This document shows positions 23,436 through 32,088 of a DNA stretch of 64,000 nucleotides, piece after piece (positions within the stretch are counted from its first letter, which is position 1; each line of letters opens with the position of its first letter). The notes under the pieces are model-generated. The model searched no databases. It saw nothing but the letters and a program-made list of their open reading frames with translations, and was not told the origin of the DNA. Location of the stretch: assembly GCF_021404305.1 (NCBI RefSeq), contig NZ_JABFTX010000001.1, positions 1,674,001 through 1,738,000 on the forward strand. The letters are read 5' to 3'. Made by a program: the position numbers and the translations under genes. Origin of the DNA: Billgrantia ethanolica (lineage in GTDB: Bacteria; Pseudomonadota; Gammaproteobacteria; Pseudomonadales; Halomonadaceae).

Positions 23436-24371
23436 ATGGATGCGATGGAACTGGTCACGCTGAAAGACTTGGAGATAGCGGTGCGCATCTGGCACCCGGA
23501 GGCGCCGAAAACCGTTATCGCCTGGCATGGACTGGCACGCCACGGTGGCGATTTCGAAAATTTCGCCCGCATACTCGGTCCTGAGTGGCGTGTGCTGGCT
23601 CCAGACACCCCCGGCCGAGGGCTTTCGAGCTGGTCGCCCATTCCGTCGCAAGACTATCTCTATCGCAGTTACATGAGTGTGGCACTGGCCGTGCTGGATC
23701 ACTTCGAACTGGAGCGAGTGCCCTGGGTCGGAACCTCGATGGGTGGGCTGTTGGGAATGCTCCTGGCTGCCGAAGCCGAAAGCTCGCATCGCATAGAACG
23801 TCTGGTGCTGAACGACGTCGGCCCCGAGTTGAATCCCCAAGGCTTGATGCAGTTGGCACTCTATTTCGGCAGGCCGCATCGTTTTACCACCTTCGCTCAG
23901 CTGCAAGCCGAGCTGACCGAGCATTATCACGGTTTCGGCATCGAGGGAGACGAAGCCTGGCGTCGACTGGCACTTGGCAGCGCAAGACGTCTGCCTGACG
24001 GCAGCTGGACCTACCATTACGATCCCCGCATCGCCGAACAATTCATCAACGACACACCACGCGACACCTGGGCCGACTGGCGAGCGATCGACTGCCCGCT
24101 GATGGTAATACGCGGCGCCGAATCGCCGCTGCTGGATGCCGAGAGTGTCGTGAGCATGGCCAAGGCACAGCCCGACCTGGTTACTCTGCAAGTTCCCGGC
24201 TGCGGCCATGCGCCGATGCTCGACCGTAGCAGCCAGGTAGCCCCCATCGCTGAATTTCTCACCCGCCCCCCACAGAAATCAGCACGCCATGCGCAGCACG
24301 CCGAGCGAGGCTGGTGGCAACGCTTGATCGACTGGGCCAGACGACGCACCGCTTTGAAGAGCGCCGACTAA
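23436..24371 (+). CDS. alpha/beta hydrolase
   Basis: 311 residues. Oxyanion segment VIAWHGLARHGGDFENFA, nucleophile elbow VGTSMGGLLGML (Ser), an acidic residue near ESPLLDAESV, and the catalytic His in VPGCGHAPMLDRSS. This is the full triad of a serine hydrolase of the esterase/lactonase type. The C-terminal 35 residues are Arg-rich. I take the ATG at 23436, preceded by GGAGG, because the upstream extension looks unconserved and overlaps the divergent promoter. Divergent from the RND pump. Substrate unknown. Confidence 0.85.
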   Translation: MDAMELVTLKDLEIAVRIWHPEAPKTVIAWHGLARHGGDFENFARILGPEWRVLAPDTPGRGLSSWSPIPSQDYLYRSYMSVALAVLDHFELERVPWVGTSMGGLLGMLLAAEAESSHRIERLVLNDVGPELNPQGLMQLALYFGRPHRFTTFAQLQAELTEHYHGFGIEGDEAWRRLALGSARRLPDGSWTYHYDPRIAEQFINDTPRDTWADWRAIDCPLMVIRGAESPLLDAESVVSMAKAQPDLVTLQVPGCGHAPMLDRSSQVAPIAEFLTRPPQKSARHAQHAERGWWQRLIDWARRRTALKSAD

Positions 24372-24416
24372 CCCTTTTTAGCAACCGTAAAGCGAGTTGG
24401 TTCCAAGCGGCGCTAA

Positions 24417-24624
24417 GGAAGCGCTGAACAAATAGACGAGCGAGATGAAGTGCAAGGCGCACGGAGCACAGCACCGAGCGAAGCGACAAACAGCCGTAGG
24501 CTGGCCCCGAAGGGGCGAGAAGCCGCAGGCTTCGAGTCAACCGGAGCATATGGGGTATATGTGAGGATTCCGAGCACCGCGCAACGCAGCAATTCGCTCG
24601 CGCAGGCATTTGTGCAGTGTTTCC
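24417..24624. mobile_element. MITE-like palindromic element, long copy
   Basis: A 208-bp element with 17-bp terminal inverted repeats (GGAAGCGCTGAACAAAT at the left, the complement GGAAACACTGCACAAAT at the right; 14 of 17 match). CTAA flanks both ends, a likely 4-bp target duplication. Interior parts (CGAGCGAG..., GGCGCACGGAGCAC/GCACCGCGCAACGC) continue the fold-back pairing. It encodes nothing. The right-hand CTA supplies the stop codon of the next gene on the minus strand. A shortened relative lies at 1282-1359. Confidence 0.75.
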
Positions 24625-25026
24625 CTAACGTGGCCGGCTGCGCAGTATCCGCCCTTCGGGATGCACCTCCAGTCGCTCCCCGCTGCCCGCTCCTACCACG
24701 TCGTCGCGCCAGATGGTTCCGCGCTCGCGCGGGGTGATGGTAGCGGGTCGCTCCGGTTCGTCCGGCCGCGGAGCGTAGCCCCAACGCAGGTAGGGGTCGA
24801 AGAGGAACCAGGGAAGTTCGATGGTGAACGTAGGGTCGAACTGACGGCGCTGACGCCAGTGCTCACGGTGCCAGGCCAGCGGGTGCTGCACGGGCAGGAA
24901 GAGTGCCCCGCGGGTGTCGGCCACGCCCTCATCCGAGGCGGCCCAGGCGCTAGAGCCGGCCGCGAAACAGCCCGCCAGCAGGAGCCCGCCGACACCACCC
25001 CACCAGCACTTGATCGATGCCTGCAT
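24625..25026 (-). CDS. small secreted hypothetical protein, possibly truncated by the repeat element
   Basis: 133 residues from the ATG at 25026 (GGGGGAGAAAGC upstream). It begins with a signal peptide (CWWGGVGGLLLAGCFAAGSS, then AWAA) and continues as a Trp/Pro/Arg-rich periplasmic domain (FTIELPWFLFDPYLRWGYAP) without a known family. Its stop codon abuts the end of the MITE-like element, so the original C-terminus may have been replaced on insertion. It is the gene next to cynF but points the same way with a 73-bp gap; no functional link is evident. Confidence 0.65.
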   Translation of the reverse strand: MQASIKCWWGGVGGLLLAGCFAAGSSAWAASDEGVADTRGALFLPVQHPLAWHREHWRQRRQFDPTFTIELPWFLFDPYLRWGYAPRPDEPERPATITPRERGTIWRDDVVGAGSGERLEVHPEGRILRSRPR

Positions 25027-25099
25027 TGCTTTCTCCCCCGGCGCCGTCACCCTCGGCGCGCCGCTCAGGCTTCCAGTATAGGCCTAGCGGCGCTCCCGG

Positions 25100-27028
25100 C
25101 TAGATACGATGGCCCCGCGGCTCGGCTTGATAATCCCGCGGTTCGATACGCCAGGCCTTGAGCCGCGAGCGCAGCGTGGTCGGCGGCAGGCCCAGTAGCT
25201 CTGCCGCACCGCCCGGCCCCGAGACCTTGCCGCCGCAGGCGCGCAGAGCGGCTACCGCATTGGCTCGCAGCTGCCGTGCCATCTCCTGCTCGGTCTGCGG
25301 CTCCCGTACCTCCGCTGCCCCCACCCGCCCGAGCGGCGCCGTCAAACTCGGCAGCGCCAGGGCGTCGGCGCTCGTTGACGACAGCAGCTCCTCGAAGGCG
25401 AGGTCACGACGCTGGGCGACGATGACCTGTCGCTCGATCACGTTCTCGAGTTCGCGGATGTTGCCCGGCCAGGGGTAGCGTTTGAGCGCTTCCATCTGCG
25501 CCGGCGGAATGCGCATGCCGGGCTTGTTGAACTTCTGACAGGCGCGCCGCAGGAAGTGGTTGGCCAGCAGCGGCACGTCGCCGATTCGCTCGCGCAGGGG
25601 CACCGAGGTGATGGGGAAGACGTTGAGCCGGAAGTAGAGATCCTCACGAAACTGGCCGGCGGCGATCATCTCACCCAGCTCGCGGTTGGTCGCGGCAATC
25701 ACGCGCACGTTTACCTCCCGGGTGCGGTCGTCGCCGACGCGCTCGAACTGCTGATCCTGCAGCACCCGCAGCAGCTTGCTCTGCAGCTCCAGCGGTATCT
25801 CCCCCACTTCGTCGAGGAACAGGGTTCCACCGTCGGCCAGCTCGAAGCGTCCCGGGCGATCGCTCACCGCACCGGTGAAGGCGCCCTTCACATGACCGAA
25901 GAACTCGCTTTCGAACAGGTCGCGGGGAATCGCCGCACAGTTGACGCGAATCAGCGGCCGGTCGCTGCGACCGCTGCCGGCGTGGATCGCCCGGGCGATC
26001 AGCTCCTTGCCGGTGCCCGACTCGCCTGTGATCAGCACGTTGGCGTCGGTGGGCGCCACCAGCGCGATCTGCCGCACCAGGTGGGCCACCGCCGGGCTCT
26101 CGCCGACGATCTCGCGATGGTTGATCTCGGCGGTGATCTCCTCCTGCAAATACTGATTCTCCAGCTCCAGGCGCTGTCTGAGCGACTCCACCTCGGCCAG
26201 GGCATCGCGCAGCTGCTGCTCGGCCCGCTTGCGCTCGCGAATGTCACGAAACAGCACCACGGCGCCCACCAGCCGTCCGGTCTCGAAGATCGGCGTGCTG
26301 GTGTACTCCACCGGGATCGCCTCGCCGTTCTTGTGCCAGAACACCTCGTTGTCGACCCGATGCACCTGGCCGTCGCTGAAGGAGGCGTGGATCGGACACT
26401 GCTGCACCGGGAAGTGGCTGCCGTCGGCATGGGTATGGTGGAACATCTGGTGGGCGTCATGGCCGACCATGTCTTCGCTGCTCCAGCCCAGGATGCGCTC
26501 GGCGGCCGGGTTGACGAAGGTGGTGCGGCCTTCGGCATCGAGCCCGTAGATGCCCTCCCCGGCGGCCCCCAGTATCAGCTGGTTCTGCCGCTCGATGCGC
26601 TCGAACACCTGCTCGACCCGCTCCCAGCCCACATGACCACGGCGGTGGCGCCGCCAAAGCTCGGCCCGCGCCCGGCGCTGCTCGGCCTTGTCGAGTTCGA
26701 TCACGCCGAACATCAGGCAATGCTCGTCCAGCGCCTGCCCGTACACCTCCACCCGCCGCGGAGCGCGCTGCACGTCGAACAGCAGCAGGTCGTCGGACCA
26801 GGCCGGCGAGCGCTGCAGGGTCTCGTCGCTGAACGCCACCCACGTCGGCAGCGAAGGCCCCAGGCAGTGGCTGAAAGGCCGCGAAGCCAGCCGCTCGAAG
26901 CCGGCCCCCAGCAGACGGCACGCTTCGGCGTTGGCGGCCAGCAGCCGGTCGGCCCGGGGATCGACCAGCAGCATGGCAATGGGGGCATGATCGAAGGCAA
27001 AGCGCTCCGATACCTGGGGCAGAGACAT
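25100..27028 (-). CDS. cynF: sigma-54-dependent activator of the cyanate operon
   Basis: 642 residues. Two PAS domains (about 8-110 and 155-270, the second with [20 protein letters not shown]), a coiled linker, then the AAA+ enhancer-binding core. The core has Walker A GESGTGKE, the sigma-54 loop [20 protein letters not shown], Walker [14 protein letters not shown] and the arginine-finger region. A Fis-type HTH closes the protein ([20 protein letters not shown]). The ATG at 27028 is chosen over 27226, which would run through the operator region. It is divergent from cynABDS; an equivalent activator gene cynF lies beside cynABDS in cyanide-tolerant Pseudomonas. Signal sensed is unknown. Confidence 0.88.
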   Translation of the reverse strand: MSLPQVSERFAFDHAPIAMLLVDPRADRLLAANAEACRLLGAGFERLASRPFSHCLGPSLPTWVAFSDETLQRSPAWSDDLLLFDVQRAPRRVEVYGQALDEHCLMFGVIELDKAEQRRARAELWRRHRRGHVGWERVEQVFERIERQNQLILGAAGEGIYGLDAEGRTTFVNPAAERILGWSSEDMVGHDAHQMFHHTHADGSHFPVQQCPIHASFSDGQVHRVDNEVFWHKNGEAIPVEYTSTPIFETGRLVGAVVLFRDIRERKRAEQQLRDALAEVESLRQRLELENQYLQEEITAEINHREIVGESPAVAHLVRQIALVAPTDANVLITGESGTGKELIARAIHAGSGRSDRPLIRVNCAAIPRDLFESEFFGHVKGAFTGAVSDRPGRFELADGGTLFLDEVGEIPLELQSKLLRVLQDQQFERVGDDRTREVNVRVIAATNRELGEMIAAGQFREDLYFRLNVFPITSVPLRERIGDVPLLANHFLRRACQKFNKPGMRIPPAQMEALKRYPWPGNIRELENVIERQVIVAQRRDLAFEELLSSTSADALALPSLTAPLGRVGAAEVREPQTEQEMARQLRANAVAALRACGGKVSGPGGAAELLGLPPTTLRSRLKAWRIEPRDYQAEPRGHRI

Positions 27029-27080
27029 GACGGAACTCCAGCAGGAAGCCTGCCTTGGTCCATACAAGCGGCGTACCAAT

Positions 27081-27133
27081 GACGACATTTCGTCGAGAAA
27101 GCAACGAGATATCGTCGATGACGAAAAATCGTC
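27081..27133 (+). promoter_or_regulatory. three palindromic activator sites (probable CynF UAS)
   Basis: The palindrome (G)ACGA-N4-TCGT(C) occurs three times: 27081-27094, 27103-27116 and 27120-27133. They lie 85-140 bp upstream of the sigma-54 promoter, the usual distance for an enhancer-binding protein, and just upstream of the cynF start, where they may also repress cynF. Confidence 0.75.
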
Positions 27134-27215
27134 ACGCCCGGCACTCTCTTTTCCCCCGCCCCTAGGTCCGCGCAAGGCCTTGTTATTGAAAGGGTAAATC
27201 CAGGGTGGCGGCAGG

Positions 27216-27231
27216 TGGCACAGCAATCGCT
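27216..27231 (+). promoter_or_regulatory. sigma-54 promoter of cynABDS
   Basis: TGGCAC-AGCAA-TCGCT matches the -24/-12 consensus TGGCAC-N5-TTGCT with one mismatch and correct spacing, about 85 bp ahead of cynA. Confidence 0.75.
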
Positions 27232-27317
27232 AGGTAAACGGAGAGTGCCGGCACGCCTTGTCCCCATGCACCAGGCGAGTGCAGGCAATCGATCACTGCG
27301 TTCTCGAGGGGAACCAC

Positions 27318-28709
27318 ATGAACAACGATCACAACAGTCTGGGAAACCCGTTCGATCATCGTCAGTCGCTGGTCCATGGCCGCCACTGCGGCTGCGGCGA
27401 ATGCTCAGTCAGCCGCAATGACACTAGTGACGCCAGCGACGCCCCACGTGACAGCGAAGCGATGATGGATCGCGTCGTGGAGAGCGCTCTGGTACGCGGC
27501 ATCTTCGGCCACAGCGACATGCATCGCCGCCAGTTCATGAAGCTGGTCGGCGGCGGTACCGTGGCGGCAGCGCTGTCTACCATTCTGCCGCTGGGCGCGA
27601 TCAAGGCCGCCGCCCAGGAGAGCCTGGGGCCGCTGGAGAAGAGCCAACTGGATATCGGCTTCATTCCCATCACCTGCGCCACGCCGATCATCATGGCCCA
27701 CCCCATGGGCTTCTACGAACGCTACGGACTCGACGTGAACGTGATCAAGGCCGCGGGCTGGGCGCTGATCCGCGACAATTCGCTCAACGACCGCTTCGAC
27801 GCCGCCCACATGTTGACGCCGATGCCGCTGGCCATGACCCTTGGCGCCGGCTCCAGTTCGCGGCACTTCGTTGCGCCGGCCATCGAGAACGTCAACGGCC
27901 AGGCGATCGTGCTGCACAACGACCATCAGGACAAGCGCGACCCCGAGCAGTGGCGCGGCTTTACCTTCGGCGTGCCCTTCGAATACTCGATGCACAACTT
28001 CCTGCTGCGCTACTACGTGGCCGAGCACGGTCTCGATCCGGATCGGGACATTCAGATTCGCGTCATTCCGCCGCCCGAGATGGTCGCCAACCTGCGCGCC
28101 GGCAATATCGACGGTTTCCTCTCTCCCGACCCGTTCAACCAGCGCGCGGTCTATGAGCGGATCGGATTCATCCATCTGCTGACCAAGGAGATCTGGGACG
28201 GCCACCCGTGCTGCGCCTTTGCCACCAGTGCGCGCTTCGCCCGCGAGAATCCCAACACCTATGGCGCCCTGCTGCGCGCCATCGTCGATGCCACCCAGTA
28301 CTCCTCCGACCCGGTCAACCGTGCCGAGATCGCCGAGGCCATCGCCCCCGCCGCCTATCTCAACCAGCCGGTGACGGTGATCGAACAGGTGCTGACCGGG
28401 CGCTTCGCCGACGGCCTGGGCAACGTGCAGAACGTGCCCGACCGCATCGACTTCGATCCCTTCCCCTGGCACTCGATGGCGATATGGATCCTCACCCAGA
28501 TGAAACGCTGGGGCTACATCAACGGCGACATCGATTACCAGCAGATCGCCCGCGACGTCTATCTCGCCACCGATGCCCGCGAGGTGATGCGCGAACTGGG
28601 CTACGACGCCCCGGAAGAGAACGCCCGCCAGTTCGAGATCATGGGCAAGACCTTCGACTACACCGAGCCCGAGGCCTACGTCGAGAGCTTCGCGCTGAGG
28701 AGGAGCTGA
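27318..28709 (+). CDS. cynA: cyanate/nitrate-type ABC transporter substrate-binding protein (Tat-exported)
   Basis: 463 residues. Residues 70-95 form a twin-arginine signal (HRRQFMKLVGGGTVAAALST). The mature part is an NrtA/CynA-type binding protein (IGFIPITCATPIIMAHPMGF, FDAAHMLTPMPLAMTLG, GFLSPDPFNQRAV, GHPCCAFATSARFARENPNT). An unusual 69-residue hydrophilic stretch precedes the Tat motif and contains HGRHCGCGECSVSR. The gene opens a four-gene operon with cyanase last, so cyanate is the probable ligand. It follows the sigma-54 promoter. Start at 27318 by GAGGGG upstream. Confidence 0.88.
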   Translation: MNNDHNSLGNPFDHRQSLVHGRHCGCGECSVSRNDTSDASDAPRDSEAMMDRVVESALVRGIFGHSDMHRRQFMKLVGGGTVAAALSTILPLGAIKAAAQESLGPLEKSQLDIGFIPITCATPIIMAHPMGFYERYGLDVNVIKAAGWALIRDNSLNDRFDAAHMLTPMPLAMTLGAGSSSRHFVAPAIENVNGQAIVLHNDHQDKRDPEQWRGFTFGVPFEYSMHNFLLRYYVAEHGLDPDRDIQIRVIPPPEMVANLRAGNIDGFLSPDPFNQRAVYERIGFIHLLTKEIWDGHPCCAFATSARFARENPNTYGALLRAIVDATQYSSDPVNRAEIAEAIAPAAYLNQPVTVIEQVLTGRFADGLGNVQNVPDRIDFDPFPWHSMAIWILTQMKRWGYINGDIDYQQIARDVYLATDAREVMRELGYDAPEENARQFEIMGKTFDYTEPEAYVESFALRRS

Positions 28710-28710
28710 C

Positions 28711-29568
28711 ATGGACCGCACCACCACCGAATGGAAACTGAGCCTGAACACCCGTGCCACGCTGCTGGCCGTGCTGCTGCTGATCGTGGGCCTGGGGCTG
28801 TGGGAGGGCCTCGACCGCGCCCCCGTGCTGGGCGGCGGCGAGGAGCTCAGCGAGTACGAGCTGCTGATGGGAGGCGCCGACGAGACGGCTCGGGTACCGC
28901 CGCCCTCGGCGATTCTCGAACGCGCCTGGGTCGAGCTCTCCAACCCCTTCTACGACGCCGGCCCCAACGACAAGGGCATCGGCATTCAGCTCGGCTATTC
29001 GCTCTATCGGGTGCTCACCGGCTATCTGATGGCGGCAGTGATCGCCATTCCCGTGGGCTTTCTGATCGGCATGTCGCCGCTGATGTACCGCGCGCTCAAC
29101 CCCTATATCCAGGTGCTGCGGCCGATCTCGCCGCTGGCCTGGATGCCGCTGGCCCTGTTCATCATTCGCGACGCCGAGGCCTCGGCCATCTTCGTGATCT
29201 TCATCTGCTCGATCTGGCCGATGCTGCTCAACACTGCCTTCGGCGTGGCGGGCGTGCGCCGCGACTGGGTCAACGTGGCCCGTACCCACGAGCTGTCGCC
29301 GCTGAAGACGGCCTTCAAGGTCATCCTGCCGGCCGCGGCCCCCACCATCCTCACCGGCATGCGCATCTCCATCGGCATTGCCTGGCTGGTGATCGTGGCC
29401 GCCGAAATGCTCGTGGGTGGCACCGGCATCGGTTACTTCGTGTGGAACGAATGGAACAACCTCGACCTGACCAGCGTGATCTTCGCGATTCTGGTGATCG
29501 GCGTGGTGGGCATGCTGCTCGACCTCGCGCTCTCCTCCGTCGCCCGGCTGGTCACCTATCAGGAGTAA
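28711..29568 (+). CDS. cynB: cyanate ABC transporter permease
   Basis: 285 residues, starting one base after the cynA stop. After a first membrane helix comes a periplasmic insert of about 60 residues (DRAPVLGGGEELSEYELLMG), then five more helices. The ABC permease EAA loop is RTHELSPLKTAFKVILPAAAPTILTG. The family is that of NrtB, SsuC and CynB. It forms the inner-membrane channel of the cyanate importer with CynD. Confidence 0.9.
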   Translation: MDRTTTEWKLSLNTRATLLAVLLLIVGLGLWEGLDRAPVLGGGEELSEYELLMGGADETARVPPPSAILERAWVELSNPFYDAGPNDKGIGIQLGYSLYRVLTGYLMAAVIAIPVGFLIGMSPLMYRALNPYIQVLRPISPLAWMPLALFIIRDAEASAIFVIFICSIWPMLLNTAFGVAGVRRDWVNVARTHELSPLKTAFKVILPAAAPTILTGMRISIGIAWLVIVAAEMLVGGTGIGYFVWNEWNNLDLTSVIFAILVIGVVGMLLDLALSSVARLVTYQE

Positions 29569-29573
29569 GCGCC

Positions 29574-30521
29574 ATGAGTCATGCCTTCGTGGAAGTTCAA
29601 CAGGCCGCCAAGCGCTTTCCCGGCAGCAAGGGCAGCGCGGATCTCACGGTCTTCGAGAACGTCAGCTTCCAGCTGCAGAAGGGCGAGTTCGTCTGCATCA
29701 TCGGCCACTCCGGCTGCGGCAAGTCGACCATCATGAACGCCCTGGCCGGGCTCGACAGCGTGAGCGACGGCGCCATGATCATGGATGGCCGCGAGATCGA
29801 CGGCCCCAGCCTCGAGCGCGGCGTGGTGTTCCAGAACTACAGCCTGCTGCCGTGGCTCACGGCACTGGAGAACGTGCGTTTCGGCGTGCGTGCCCGCTGG
29901 CCCGAGTGGAAGGAGAGCCAGGTCACCGAACACAGCCTGCACTACCTGGAGATGGTCGGGCTCAAGGAGGTGATCACGCGCAAGCCGGCCCAGCTCTCGG
30001 GCGGCATGCGCCAGCGGGTCAGCATCGCCCGGGCCTTCGCCACCAAGCCTGAGCTGCTGCTGCTCGACGAGCCCTTCGGTGCGCTGGACGCCCTGACCCG
30101 CGGCGTGATCCAGGACGAGCTGCTCAAGATCTGGAGCCAGGATCGTCAGACGGTGTTCATGATCACCCACGACGTGGATGAGGCAATCCTGCTGGCCGAT
30201 CGCATCTTCCTGATGACCAACGGTCCCGAGGCGCGAATCGCCGAGGCGGTTGAGATCGATCTGCCGCGGCCGCGCTCCCGCGGCGAGATCGTCAAGCATC
30301 CGCACTTCTACACCCTGCGCAATTACCTGGTCGACTTCCTGGTCAATCGCGCCAGCGACCTGCGCACGCTCCCCCAGGATTCACGCGGCCTGCACTATCC
30401 ACGGCCGGTCAACCCCGTCGCCGAGGCAAGCGCCCCGGCCACGTACCACAAGGCCGATGCGCCGGCATCCGCCTCACCCAAGCTGGTCAACCTCAGCGCC
30501 AAGGAGAAACATCATGGATAA
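29574..30521 (+). CDS. cynD: cyanate ABC transporter ATP-binding protein
   Basis: 315 residues. Walker [11 protein letters not shown]-loop [17 protein letters not shown], signature [15 protein letters not shown], Walker [13 protein letters not shown] and H-loop [10 protein letters not shown]. The residues after the core (about 255-315) form a longer Pro/Ala-rich tail than in most NrtD/SsuB proteins. It drives cyanate uptake. The stop overlaps the cynS start by 8 bp. Confidence 0.92.
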   Translation: MSHAFVEVQQAAKRFPGSKGSADLTVFENVSFQLQKGEFVCIIGHSGCGKSTIMNALAGLDSVSDGAMIMDGREIDGPSLERGVVFQNYSLLPWLTALENVRFGVRARWPEWKESQVTEHSLHYLEMVGLKEVITRKPAQLSGGMRQRVSIARAFATKPELLLLDEPFGALDALTRGVIQDELLKIWSQDRQTVFMITHDVDEAILLADRIFLMTNGPEARIAEAVEIDLPRPRSRGEIVKHPHFYTLRNYLVDFLVNRASDLRTLPQDSRGLHYPRPVNPVAEASAPATYHKADAPASASPKLVNLSAKEKHHG

Positions 30522-30954
30522 GCTCGAAATGCGCCACACCCTGCTCGCCGCCAAGGCCCGCAAGAAGCTGAGCTGGGACGATATCGGCAGTGCCATCGGC
30601 ATGTCGCCGGTGTGGACCGCCTCGGCCTGCTACGGCATGAACAGCGCCAGCCGGGAGGTAGCCCACAAGCTGTGCGATGTGCTCGAGGTCGACACCGAGG
30701 TCGCTGACGCCCTTACGGCTTTCCCCACCAAGGCCTGGGATGAAGCGATTCCGCAGGACCCCTTCATCTATCGCCTCTACGAGGTGGTGGGGGTCTACGG
30801 CGAGACCCTCAAGGACGTGGTCCAGGAGAAGTTCGGCGACGGCATCATGAGCGCCATCGACTTCACCATGGAAATGGACAAGATCGAGGACCCCAAGGGG
30901 GACCGCGTACTGCTTACCCTGAACGGCAAGTTCCTGCCCTACAAGGCCTGGTAA
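30514..30954 (+). CDS. cynS: cyanase (cyanate hydratase)
   Basis: 146 residues, close to the usual 147-156. An N-terminal HTH-like domain (KARKKLSWDDIGSAIGMSPV) precedes the catalytic domain. The active-site residues of the E. coli enzyme (Arg96, Glu99, Ser122) are present in YRLYEVVGVYG and IMSAIDFTME. It converts cyanate and bicarbonate to carbamate and CO2, giving ammonia. Last gene of the cyn operon. A strong hairpin follows. Confidence 0.96.
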   Translation: MDKLEMRHTLLAAKARKKLSWDDIGSAIGMSPVWTASACYGMNSASREVAHKLCDVLEVDTEVADALTAFPTKAWDEAIPQDPFIYRLYEVVGVYGETLKDVVQEKFGDGIMSAIDFTMEMDKIEDPKGDRVLLTLNGKFLPYKAW

Positions 30955-30962
30955 GCGGGATC

Positions 30963-30988
30963 ACGCTGGCCGCCCAGGCGGCCAGCGT
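30963..30988. terminator. bidirectional terminator between cynS and the lpxR-like gene
   Basis: ACGCTGGCCGCC-CA-GGCGGCCAGCGT is a perfect 12-bp stem with a two-base centre, between two convergent stop codons. Neither side has a long T run. Confidence 0.7.
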
Positions 30989-30994
30989 CTCCCC

Positions 30995-31987
30995 TCACAG
31001 CCGATAGCTCAGCGACAGCGCGCCATGCACGGTGCTGTTCTGCTGCTCCTCGAACTCCTTGCTGCGCCACACGTGGGCCAGACTCACCTCCCAGCGCTCC
31101 CAGGTCAGCGCCACACCGACAACGGCGTCGCCGACCCACTCGCGACGATCGACCGAATGACTGTCGCGCACGGTATTGCCGTCCAGCAGCAGGTTGTGCG
31201 CCACGTAGCGCCCCTGCAGCGCGGCGAAGAGATTCCAGCCGCTGCCCGGCGAGGTGGCGACCTGTCGATAGCCGCCGCGCTCGATGCTCAGGGAGGGCCA
31301 GCCCATGCTGGCATCCAGCCCACGGCCGAGCCGCAGGCCGTAGCCCCCGCCGGCCTGAACCAACAGGTTGCCGAGAGACGCCGACGCACCGGGACCGTGC
31401 TGCATCTCCAGCCACCCCAGCGAATGGCTTTGCCACCAGTGGCGACGATAGCCCAGGTTGAGGATGGGCTCGTTGCCCAACTGGTGAGACCAGCCGCGAG
31501 GACGCTGGCTATTGGTGAAACGGTGTACCTCGCGCTGAACGCTGTCGGCTGCGGTGACGGGGCCGACCACGCCGAGGTCGAGCTGGAATGCCTCTTCTCG
31601 GTGCCAGGCACCGCTCAGCGGCTCGCGTCCGTACAGCGCCAGGCCGCCCAGGATCAGACCGGCGTAGGGGCGGTCCTCCTCGATCAGATCGCGGCGCTCC
31701 ACCTCCACCGGCGTGTACATGCGATAGCTCAGGTGATAACTGATGGCATCCACCGAGCCGAGCCATACGCCGGGCAAGCCATGGGTGATGCGCTGGCTCC
31801 AGTGCTGCGGCGAGACCGCCTGGGTCCAGTGCAGCTCTACCCCGGAGGTGTAATGGTCGTCGTCGCTGCTGACCATGCCGTCGTTGTCCACCTGTAGCGT
31901 CACGACGCCCGAGCTGGCAAACGCCGGCGTGGCCAGCAAGCAGCCAACGGCGATACTGCGCATGAAACCGCCAATGCCGCGATTCAT
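30995..31987 (-). CDS. LpxR-family outer-membrane lipid A deacylase
   Basis: 330 residues. A signal peptide (MRSIAVGCLLATPAFASSG) is followed by a DUF2219 beta-barrel. The catalytic signature is at the mature N-terminus: TLQVDNDGMVSSDDDHYTSGVEL with the Asn-Asp pair and Tyr-Thr-Ser-Gly, then EEDRPYAGLILGGLALYG. The protein ends in an aromatic barrel residue pattern (ALSLSYRL). LpxR removes the 3'-acyloxyacyl group from lipid A, altering envelope charge and recognition. The ATG at 31987 has AAGGAAGAG upstream. An 18-bp perfect palindrome lies just ahead of the start. Confidence 0.87.
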   Translation of the reverse strand: MNRGIGGFMRSIAVGCLLATPAFASSGVVTLQVDNDGMVSSDDDHYTSGVELHWTQAVSPQHWSQRITHGLPGVWLGSVDAISYHLSYRMYTPVEVERRDLIEEDRPYAGLILGGLALYGREPLSGAWHREEAFQLDLGVVGPVTAADSVQREVHRFTNSQRPRGWSHQLGNEPILNLGYRRHWWQSHSLGWLEMQHGPGASASLGNLLVQAGGGYGLRLGRGLDASMGWPSLSIERGGYRQVATSPGSGWNLFAALQGRYVAHNLLLDGNTVRDSHSVDRREWVGDAVVGVALTWERWEVSLAHVWRSKEFEEQQNSTVHGALSLSYRL

Positions 31988-32012
31988 AGTGTTCTCTTCC
32001 TTGAGCACAATA

Positions 32013-32030
32013 ACATACACAAGTGTATGT
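32013..32030 (-). promoter_or_regulatory. perfect palindromic operator ahead of the lpxR-like gene
   Basis: ACATACAC-AA-GTGTATGT is an exact inverted repeat 26 bp upstream of the start codon. It resembles TetR/AcrR-type operators and, weakly, the site at the RND pump operon. Confidence 0.65.
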
Positions 32031-32088
32031 ACTATTCACTGCTCTCGGCAAGGTGATTCAAACGTACCCTTGAATGAAACGATCCTCA

